This document shows, in pieces, positions 1 through 4,508 of a stretch of DNA of 6,346 nucleotides. Each line of letters opens with the position of its first letter. The stretch's first letter is position 1. The notes beneath the pieces are model-generated. The model was not told the DNA's origin, did no database searches, and saw only the letters and a list, made by a program, of their open reading frames with translations. Position numbers and translations under genes: made by a program. This DNA comes from Methylotenera_A sp031373695. Lineage in GTDB: Bacteria; Pseudomonadota; Gammaproteobacteria; Burkholderiales; Methylophilaceae. Where the stretch lies: contig JANMNC010000158.1 of assembly GCA_031373695.1 (NCBI GenBank), positions 1 to 6,346 on the forward strand, written 5' to 3'.

Positions 1-294
1 GCTATTAGTTACAAAGAAATACAACGGCGTAATGATGATGCTTTACAAATTTTAGGTGAATTACAAAAGCCATTATTAAGCTTTGATGAAAAATCGCTAC
101 TAATAAAAGCAGGGTTTGAGCGCGTACATAAAAGCCCAAACAAAGCTAATCAATACTATGCAGATAAATTGGCTAATGACACTTGCGCAACTATTGCCCA
201 TTTGCATGCAAGCACCAATGCACAACAAAATTCACATGCCAAAAACTGGTTGGGTGGTTACATAACGCAACTCACTGCTTTGCAAACAAAATAA
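1..294 (+). CDS. C-terminal part of a DUF6279-like lipoprotein (5' end outside window)
   Basis: The reading frame is open from the first base to a TAA at 292-294, giving the last 97 residues of a longer protein. The fragment resembles the end of DUF6279 proteins, secreted lipoproteins of unknown function of roughly 250-300 residues found in proteobacteria. The matching parts are an arginine- and glutamine-rich helix (EIQRRNDDALQILGEL, about residues 6-21), an H-K-S-P segment followed by Y-Y (about 45-56), and a closing section with one cysteine, then AHLHAST, an AQQ and a GYITQLTAL helix. These recall the family's C-LHNSTTPAQR-LRGY-DLRAL ending. The signal peptide and lipobox would lie upstream of the window and cannot be seen. 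A strong hairpin follows 23 bases after the stop, so this is probably the last gene of its transcript. The family call rests on remembered conservation; the protein's function is unknown. Confidence 0.65.
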   Translation, partial: AISYKEIQRRNDDALQILGELQKPLLSFDEKSLLIKAGFERVHKSPNKANQYYADKLANDTCATIAHLHASTNAQQNSHAKNWLGGYITQLTALQTK

Positions 295-317
295 TTATTT
301 TAAATGGTCATTTATAC

Positions 318-350
318 ACAATAAAACACCTTAAGCAGGTGTTTTATTGT
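318..350. terminator. Bidirectional intrinsic terminator
   Basis: A perfect 14-bp inverted repeat (318-331 with 337-350) encloses a 5-base loop, TAAGC. The inner CACCT/AGGTG core is flanked by AAAA on the left and TTTTATT on the right, so each strand reads as a short GC-containing stem followed by a U-rich tail. It lies between two convergent genes, the partial gene ending at 294 and the EF-hand gene ending at 416, and can serve both. Confidence 0.8.
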
Positions 351-415
351 GGCTCTACATGAATAGTAATTGAAGCTTGGCTGAGGATATTAACCGCAAT
401 TAAATATTGATTTTG

Positions 416-736
416 CTAAATGCTAATATTTTTTTGCTTATCATTTTTATTGCTGTGTGCACCCGCAATACCTTGCATGATTTGATCAATAACTTTTTGT
501 TCGGCAGCGTCTAATTTGCCATCGCCATTGGCATCAATATGTTTAAACATATTGGTTGCGTTGTTTTTTTCGGTAGTCAAATACTCATCTAAGCTCACTA
601 CATTGTCTTTATTAGTATCGCTTTGTGTAACGCTAGTACCAGTAGCCATGCCATGGCAACTTTCTGCTTCATTGGCTTGAGCTACAGTAAAGTTAGTAGC
701 TAAAAACGCCAGTAACACTGTTTGATTAATTTTCAT
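416..736 (-). CDS. Small exported protein with two EF-hand calcium-binding loops
   Basis: The 106-residue product begins with a typical signal peptide (K2, hydrophobic LLAFLA core, AQA at about 19-21 as the probable cleavage site), so it should act in the periplasm or outside the cell. Two 12-residue EF-hand loops are visible: DTNKDNVVSLDE at 40-51 and DANGDGKLDAAE at 68-79. Both keep acidic or Asn ligands at loop positions 1, 3 and 5 and Glu at 12. The second has the usual Gly at 6, while the first has Asn there. The 28-residue spacing is shorter than in many paired EF-hands. One cysteine (Cys27) lies just after the mature start, and the tail is Lys/Asn rich. The ATG is preceded by AAGGA with a 7-base gap. 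It is probably a monocistronic gene. Calcium binding is the family expectation; the role is unknown. Confidence 0.85.
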   Translation of the reverse strand: MKINQTVLLAFLATNFTVAQANEAESCHGMATGTSVTQSDTNKDNVVSLDEYLTTEKNNATNMFKHIDANGDGKLDAAEQKVIDQIMQGIAGAHSNKNDKQKNISI

Positions 737-793
737 TGCATTTTCCTTAATTAATTTTTAAATTTAACTCACTCTGTCTAGAGCAAAAAGTAA

Positions 794-820
794 ATATTAA
801 GTTCTAGAAATTGTTGTCAT
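794..820 (-). promoter_or_regulatory. Weak candidate promoter of the EF-hand gene
   Basis: On the minus strand ATGACA (815-820, 5 of 6 to the -35 consensus) is followed after 15 bases by TAATAT (794-799) as a possible -10. The 15-base spacer is shorter than ideal and the whole 127-base gap is AT-rich, so chance matches are likely. It is offered only as the best pair seen upstream of this gene. Confidence 0.2.
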
Positions 821-863
821 GAAATTAAATTAATCAGGATGTGTGCCTAAATAATAGTGAAAA

Positions 864-1313
864 TTATTTATTATGCGAGCGCATAATTCTGCCTTTTTCG
901 CGCTCCCAATCGCGCTCTTTTTCAGTATCGCGTTTATCATGCTGTTTTTTGCCTTTGGCTAGGCCAATTTGTAACTTAATGCGACCTTTAGTAAAATGCA
1001 TATCTAAGGGCACAATGGTATAACCTGCCCTATCTACTTTTTCTATTAGTTTGATAATTTCTTCGTTGTGCAACAACAGCTTACGTGTGCGTATAGCATC
1101 TGGGCGCACATGGGTAGAAGCAGCACCAAGTGGCGTAACATGGCAGCCAATTAGGTAAATTTCACCACGCTGAATAATCACATAAGCCTCTTTAAGGTTG
1201 ATGCGATTATCGCGAATGGCTTTAACCTCCCAGCCTTCTAGTACGATTCCAGCTTCGAATTTGTCTTCAATAAAGTAATCGAAAAAAGCTTTTTTGTTTT
1301 GGGCGATGCTCAT
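864..1313 (-). CDS. smpB: SmpB, tmRNA-binding protein of trans-translation
   Basis: SmpB binds tmRNA (SsrA RNA) and brings it to stalled ribosomes, so that the nascent peptide is tagged for degradation and the ribosome is released. The 149 residues are a full-length match to a family of about 150-160. The family opening is present (AQNKKAFFDYFIEDKFEAGI from residue 4), then LEGWEVKAIR at 25-34 in the OB-fold RNA-binding core, STHVRPD at 66-72, the TRKLLLH motif at 76-82, and GLAKGKKQHDKR at 117-128. The basic tail containing DW (135-136) normally folds into a helix in the empty mRNA channel. The start at 1313 gives the usual short N terminus but has no clear Shine-Dalgarno sequence. The gene diverges from ratA across 75 bases, as in Escherichia coli. 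The tmRNA gene itself is not in this window. Confidence 0.97.
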   Translation of the reverse strand: MSIAQNKKAFFDYFIEDKFEAGIVLEGWEVKAIRDNRINLKEAYVIIQRGEIYLIGCHVTPLGAASTHVRPDAIRTRKLLLHNEEIIKLIEKVDRAGYTIVPLDMHFTKGRIKLQIGLAKGKKQHDKRDTEKERDWEREKGRIMRSHNK

Positions 1314-1388
1314 GTTGCTGATATTGGCTGTTTATGACTTAAAATAGTATTTTACGCTAGTATTGATGTGGATAATAAATCTTAAAGT
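1314..1388. promoter_or_regulatory. Shared divergent promoter region of smpB and ratA
   Basis: These 75 bases must hold the upstream signals of two divergent genes, unless transcripts start inside the coding regions. No consensus promoter stands out. Weak plus-strand candidates are GATAAT at 1371-1376, which would leave almost no leader, and TAGTAT at 1345-1350 with TTGGCT at 1324-1329 and a 15-base spacer. On the minus strand TAAAAT at 1349-1354 could be a -10. The spacer also contains a perfect DnaA-box 9-mer. Confidence 0.4.
1367..1375 (-). promoter_or_regulatory. Perfect DnaA-box 9-mer (TTATCCACA) between smpB and ratA
   Basis: The minus strand reads TTATCCACA, identical to the strong E. 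coli DnaA boxes of oriC. It stands alone: no second box, AT-rich unwinding repeat or dnaA/dnaN gene is nearby, so it is not an origin. It overlaps the GATAAT hexamer and lies 13 bases before the ratA start, where bound DnaA could affect transcription. The sequence match is certain; the function is speculation. Confidence 0.35.
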
Positions 1389-1838
1389 ATGAATGTTGTT
1401 GAAAAAACCGTGTTAGTCATGCACTCGGCAGAGCAGATGTATGCTTTGGTAGACGCCGTGGAAGATTATCCCAAGTTTTTACCTTGGTGCGGTGGTGTAA
1501 ACTTGCTAGAGCGCACAGAAAGTAGTACAAGCGCCACTTTGCACATTAATTACCATGGCTTAAAGCAACATTTTACAACGCAAAATCACAAAACATTTCC
1601 ACACAGCATGATCATACAATTACAGGATGGCCCATTTAAACAGTTAGATGGCAGTTGGCGCTTTATTGCATTAAGGGCAGATGCTTGCAAAATTGAGTTT
1701 TCTCTTAATTACGAGTTTGCAAACAGCTTTTTAGAAAAAATTATAGCGCCAGTTTTTAGTCATATTGCCAATACCTTTGTGGATGGTTTTGTGGCACGCG
1801 CAGACAAAGTATACGTGCTTAATAATGAGATTTTATAA
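1389..1838 (+). CDS. ratA: RatA/PasT family protein, SRPBCC (START-like, Coq10-related) fold
   Basis: This 149-residue protein belongs to the RatA/YfjG/PasT family, whose hydrophobic-pocket fold is shared with the coenzyme Q-binding protein Coq10. In E. coli the family has been reported to bind the 50S subunit and block 70S assembly, and in other strains to support stress resistance and persistence. A quinone-related role is also plausible. Family signatures are VEDYPKFLPWC at 24-34, DGPFKQLDGSWRF at 80-92, the strand CKIEFSLNYEF at 100-110, and the long C-terminal helix from about 111 to 141 that closes the pocket. The length is normal. The ATG at 1389 has only a weak AAAG upstream. rnfH begins two bases after its stop, so the two are surely co-transcribed. 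The toxin label should be used with caution, since no dedicated antitoxin is evident. Confidence 0.93.
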   Translation: MNVVEKTVLVMHSAEQMYALVDAVEDYPKFLPWCGGVNLLERTESSTSATLHINYHGLKQHFTTQNHKTFPHSMIIQLQDGPFKQLDGSWRFIALRADACKIEFSLNYEFANSFLEKIIAPVFSHIANTFVDGFVARADKVYVLNNEIL

Positions 1839-1840
1839 AT

Positions 1841-2167
1841 ATGGATAACGAAACAATCACTGTAGAAGTTGCATATGCGCTGCCTAACAAACAACTGATT
1901 ATACCTGTGCAGGTACCGCTACAAGCCAATATAGAAGAGGCTCTTCAGGCATCGGGTATTTTAGCTAAATTTCCAGAAATTGATTTATCTATTAATAAAA
2001 TTGGGGTGTTTGGCAAGTTAAGCAAGCTAGATGCGCCCCTGCGCCATTTAGATAGAATTGAGATCTACCGCCCACTCATTGCAGACCCAAAAGAAGTGCG
2101 AAAGCAGCGTGCCGCAGATGGAAAAGTGATGAAAAAAGGCGGTGGAGATGCACCGCCTGAAGAATAA
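1841..2167 (+). CDS. rnfH: RnfH (RatB) family ubiquitin-like protein
   Basis: This is a small beta-grasp (ubiquitin-like) protein of the RnfH/RatB/YfjF family, whose molecular role is not settled. The name comes from its location in the rnf cluster of Rhodobacter, and the usual proteobacterial location is directly after ratA. Signatures are VEVAYALPNKQ at 8-18, SGILAKFPEIDL at 38-49, IGVFGK at 54-59, and the conserved run DRIEIYRPLIADPKEVRKQR at 71-90. The tail after about residue 93 is charged and Gly/Pro rich and probably disordered. At 108 residues it has the usual size plus this tail. The gap to ratA is two bases and no good ribosome binding site precedes it, which suggests translational coupling. 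RnfH is not needed as an antitoxin to RatA as far as is known. Confidence 0.93.
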   Translation: MDNETITVEVAYALPNKQLIIPVQVPLQANIEEALQASGILAKFPEIDLSINKIGVFGKLSKLDAPLRHLDRIEIYRPLIADPKEVRKQRAADGKVMKKGGGDAPPEE

Positions 2168-2183
2168 ATCAGCTCACTATTTA

Positions 2184-2221
2184 AGCTTATTTATAAGGCT
2201 ATAAATCATAAAAGCTTTTAT
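2184..2221. terminator. Weak hairpin region between convergent rnfH and the DUF4124 gene
   Basis: The 67-base convergent gap contains ATTTATA/TATAAAT (2189-2195 with 2200-2206, loop AGGC). This can be extended by AGCTT/AAGCT pairing (2184-2188 with 2212-2216) around a 5-base bulge and is followed by TTTAT. A 14-base perfect palindrome (2208-2221) overlaps it. The stems are AT-rich, so it is a possible rather than a convincing terminator. Confidence 0.35.
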
Positions 2222-2234
2222 TTAAACCACTAAA

Positions 2235-2759
2235 TTAATTACAGTATTCAGAAACCTCAGCGCTTGCTTTATCTGCACCACGTTTCAAACCAGCGTCATC
2301 TAAATACTCACGCTCACCTTTGTCGTTCATTTTATAAACCCTGCCACCTTGCGCGTAAGATGCAAGGTTAGCTTTTGCTGCTTTGCAATTTTCTGCTTTT
2401 AATTTGGCTTGCGATTCTTTTTCTTGTTTATTGTTTTTTTCAGCCTCAGCTGTGCGTCTACGTTGTTCTGCTGCCGTATCTTCAGGGTTTTGTGTTACTG
2501 GCGCACCTTCGGGAAGCCCCTCTTTAGTTGCAACTGGCACTGGCGCTTGCTGCCCACCAACAATAGATAAGGGTTCTTTACCAGTGGGCTTGGCTGATTT
2601 TTTGCCACTAATAGCCTCTAATTTAGTGTTAGAAGGCGGCGGCGTATCAGAATACCTAATGTTGCCTTCTTTATCTTTCCATTTGTAAATTTCGGCATGC
2701 GCAACGCTAGCCACAACAAAAGAAGCCATCAAAACCATCATTAAATGTATAGATTTCAT
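2235..2759 (-). CDS. Exported DUF4124-domain protein
   Basis: The 174-residue product starts with a signal peptide (MKSIH, hydrophobic core, cleavage probably after AHA at about 22) and so is periplasmic. Immediately after it comes the DUF4124 signature EIYKWKDKEGNIRYSDTPPP (23-42), a short beta-rich module common at the N terminus of exported proteobacterial proteins of unknown function. A Lys/Pro-rich linker follows, then a charged Glu/Lys/Gln helix (about 94-128) that may be coiled. The tail is conserved in betaproteobacterial relatives as I recall them: CKAAKANLASYAQGGRVY (125-142), then a GEREYLDD stretch and a terminal EYCN. The only two cysteines, Cys125 and Cys173, bracket this module and could form a disulfide. 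AGGA lies 6 bases before the ATG. It occupies the place where bamE lies after rnfH in E. coli, but is not BamE. The function is unknown. Confidence 0.85.
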   Translation of the reverse strand: MKSIHLMMVLMASFVVASVAHAEIYKWKDKEGNIRYSDTPPPSNTKLEAISGKKSAKPTGKEPLSIVGGQQAPVPVATKEGLPEGAPVTQNPEDTAAEQRRRTAEAEKNNKQEKESQAKLKAENCKAAKANLASYAQGGRVYKMNDKGEREYLDDAGLKRGADKASAEVSEYCN

Positions 2760-2841
2760 TAAAATTCCTATCTTTATTATTACTGCTTATTTAAGCACAG
2801 GCTATGACAAATAACGTTACTGGTTAATTTTAGTTTACGTA

Positions 2842-2847
2842 ATTATA
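2842..2847 (-). promoter_or_regulatory. Candidate -10 element for the DUF4124 gene
   Basis: The minus strand shows an exact TATAAT at 2842-2847, about 82 bases before the ATG. No good -35 hexamer lies 16-18 bases upstream. In such AT-rich DNA a lone hexamer is weak evidence. Confidence 0.3.
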
Positions 2848-2896
2848 GTTAATTTAGCTATTAGTGGATGATTTTTAACACAATTGATGGTTCAAC

Positions 2897-2925
2897 TTTT
2901 AATAAGTGTTGCAAATCGGTATAAT
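2897..2925 (+). promoter_or_regulatory. Probable guaB promoter
   Basis: An exact TATAAT lies at 2920-2925, about 25 bases before the guaB ATG. The -35 region is poor: TTTTAA (2897-2902) at 17 bases spacing, or TTTAAT at 16. The transcript would start near 2932 and have a leader of only about 20 bases, just enough for the ribosome binding site. No PurR-like operator of the E. coli type (ACGCAAACGTTTGCGT) is visible. If purine control exists here it uses something else. Confidence 0.55.
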
Positions 2926-2933
2926 CTCGTTTT

Positions 2934-2945
2934 GGAGATAAGGAA
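2934..2945 (+). promoter_or_regulatory. Ribosome binding site of guaB
   Basis: GGAGATAAGGAA provides two overlapping Shine-Dalgarno matches. AAGGAA ends 5 bases before the ATG at 2951 and fixes that start. It is the best ribosome binding site in the window and contrasts with guaA, which has none. Confidence 0.7.
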
Positions 2946-2950
2946 TACTC

Positions 2951-4411
2951 ATGCGTTTGCTGCAACAAGCTCTTACTTTTGATGATGTTTTATTAGTTCC
3001 CGCGCACTCAATAGTTATGCCGCGCGAAGTTAATCTAGGTACGCAACTCACCCGCAACATTAAATTGAATATTCCGCTGGTTTCTGCCGCGATGGATACA
3101 GTAACCGAAGCGCCATTAGCCATTGCACTGGCACAAGAAGGTGGCCTTGGCATTATTCATAAAAACATGACTCCAGCTGAGCAAGCGGCGCATGTTTCGC
3201 GCGTTAAACGTTTTGAATCTGGCGTCGTTAACGACCCCGTAACCATTGCACCACACATGACTGTGCGTGATGTGTTGGCACTAACGCTTAAGCACAAAAT
3301 TTCTGGCTTACCTGTGGTAGATGGCAATAAAATTGTTGGCATTGTCACCAATCGTGATTTGCGTTTTGAAACTAATCTAGATCAATCTATTAGTAACATT
3401 ATGACGCCGCGTAATCGCTTAATTACCGTGCGCGAAGGCGCAACCCGTGATGAAGCGATTCATTTGCTACACCAACACAGACTAGAGCGCGTATTGGTGA
3501 TTGATGAACACGATACGCTTAAAGGCCTCATTACCGTTAAAGATATTCAAAAATCGCACGACCACCCATTTGCTTGTAAAGACAGCAAAGGTCGCTTACG
3601 TGTAGGTGCAGCTGTTGGCGTTGGTGCCGATACAGAAGAGCGCGTTGCCGCACTAGCCAATGCAGGTGTAGACGTAATTGTGGTTGATACTGCGCATGGT
3701 CATTCACAAGGTGTTTTGGACCGCGTGAATTGGGTTAAGAAAAACTATCCAAAAATAGAAGTAATTGGTGGCAATATTGCCACCGCTGATGCCGCCAAAG
3801 CACTCGTTGATGCAGGTGCAGATGGTGTAAAAGTAGGTATCGGCCCAGGTTCTATTTGTACAACGCGTATTGTTGCCGGTGTTGGTGTGCCGCAAATTTC
3901 AGCCATTAGCAATGTTGAGCTTGCCTTGCGTGGCACAGGCGTACCGTTTATTGCTGATGGCGGCATTCGTTTTTCTGGCGATATTTCTAAAGCCATTGCA
4001 GCAGGTGCGCACTCTGTCATGCTAGGCGGCATGTTTGCAGGCACTGAAGAGGCGCCTGGTGAAATTGAGCTATTTCAAGGCCGTTCGTACAAATCATACC
4101 GCGGCATGGGCAGTATTGGTGCCATGCAAAAAGGCTCTAGCGACCGTTATTTTCAAGACAATAACGGCAATGCCGATAAACTGGTACCAGAAGGCATTGA
4201 AGGCCGCGTGCCTTACAAAGGCAGTGTACTGGCGGTTATTCACCAGTTAATGGGCGGCTTACGTGCATCTATGGGTTATGTAGGCGCAGCTGATATTACG
4301 CAAATGCGTGAAAAAGCAGAGTTTGTGCAAATTACCAGTGCTGGCATGCGCGAAAGCCATGTACATGATGTGCAGATTACTAAAGAAGCCCCTAATTATC
4401 GTATTGATTAA
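2951..4411 (+). CDS. guaB: Inosine-5'-monophosphate dehydrogenase (IMPDH)
   Basis: IMPDH oxidises IMP to XMP with NAD+, the first committed and rate-limiting step of guanine nucleotide synthesis, in the cytosol as a tetramer. The 486 residues match the usual bacterial length (488 in E. coli). The catalytic TIM barrel opens with TFDDVLLVP (9-17) and PLVSAAMDTVTE (42-53). It is interrupted by a tandem CBS pair at about 95-200 (ISGLPVVD at 117-124, VTNRDLRF at 132-139, ITVKDIQK at 194-201), which in the family binds adenine or guanine nucleotides and tunes activity. The catalytic loop GIGPGSICTTR (296-306) carries the nucleophile Cys303. IADGGIR (334-340) and MLGGMFAG (357-364) bind the phosphate, YRGMGSIGAM (383-392) contacts the base, and the mobile flap includes the Arg-Tyr pair R419 and Y422. 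All key residues are intact. guaA follows, which fits a guaBA operon. Confidence 0.99.
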   Translation: MRLLQQALTFDDVLLVPAHSIVMPREVNLGTQLTRNIKLNIPLVSAAMDTVTEAPLAIALAQEGGLGIIHKNMTPAEQAAHVSRVKRFESGVVNDPVTIAPHMTVRDVLALTLKHKISGLPVVDGNKIVGIVTNRDLRFETNLDQSISNIMTPRNRLITVREGATRDEAIHLLHQHRLERVLVIDEHDTLKGLITVKDIQKSHDHPFACKDSKGRLRVGAAVGVGADTEERVAALANAGVDVIVVDTAHGHSQGVLDRVNWVKKNYPKIEVIGGNIATADAAKALVDAGADGVKVGIGPGSICTTRIVAGVGVPQISAISNVELALRGTGVPFIADGGIRFSGDISKAIAAGAHSVMLGGMFAGTEEAPGEIELFQGRSYKSYRGMGSIGAMQKGSSDRYFQDNNGNADKLVPEGIEGRVPYKGSVLAVIHQLMGGLRASMGYVGAADITQMREKAEFVQITSAGMRESHVHDVQITKEAPNYRID

Positions 4412-4429
4412 CTGATTAAAACTCAATTC

Positions 4430-4503
4430 TAGCCACAGAGAATACAGAGTCCACAGAGAAATTAAACCCTCTGACTCTGTGTTCTCTGTGGACTCTGTGG
4501 CTA
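4430..4503. repeat. Segmented inverted repeat of CCACAGAG-type units between guaB and guaA
   Basis: The two arms, 4430-4458 and 4475-4503, pair in three blocks: 11 bp (4430-4440 with 4493-4503), 6 bp plus a G-T pair (4443-4449 with 4484-4490), and 7 bp (4452-4458 with 4475-4481). The blocks are separated by two symmetric 2x2 internal loops and closed by a 16-base loop. Each arm is itself repetitive: CCACAGAGAA occurs at 4433 and 4451, and ACTCTGTG at 4474 and 4492, both 18 bases apart. No U-tract follows on the plus strand (it is A7), so it is not a standard terminator. It looks like a REP-type dispersed repeat; similar CACAGAG-rich units are common between genes in proteobacteria, as I recall. 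It ends 5 bases before the guaA ATG. Confidence 0.85.
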
Positions 4504-4508
4504 AAAAA

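Noticed and set aside
416..736. Lanmodulin-like lanthanide-binding protein, tempting because the host may be a methylotroph
   Set aside because: Only two EF-hands are present and neither has proline at loop position 2 (they read DTNKDN and DANGDG), so the lanmodulin pattern is missing.
737..863. tmRNA (ssrA) gene beside smpB
   Set aside because: The gap is only 127 bases, very AT-rich, and shows no tRNA-like acceptor end or tag reading frame; a tmRNA needs about 350 bases.
848..870. Inverted repeat TAAATAAT/ATTATTTA as a terminator of smpB
   Set aside because: The stem is entirely A-T, overlaps the smpB stop codon, and has no distinct U-tract after it, so it is probably chance in AT-rich DNA.
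1389..2167. Classical toxin-antitoxin pair (ratA toxin with rnfH as RatB antitoxin)
   Set aside because: The genes are conserved housekeeping families in this context, and RnfH is not established as an antitoxin to RatA. Gene names alone do not support a toxin-antitoxin system.
2784..2797. Palindrome TGCTTA-TT-TAAGCA upstream of the DUF4124 gene as a regulator site
   Set aside because: Six-base arms in AT-rich leader DNA occur easily by chance and no second copy was found in the window.
4430..4503. CRISPR array or rho-independent terminator in the guaB-guaA gap
   Set aside because: The units are 8-10 bases with no spacers, which excludes CRISPR. The hairpin is followed by a run of A, not T, on the plus strand, so it is not a standard terminator.
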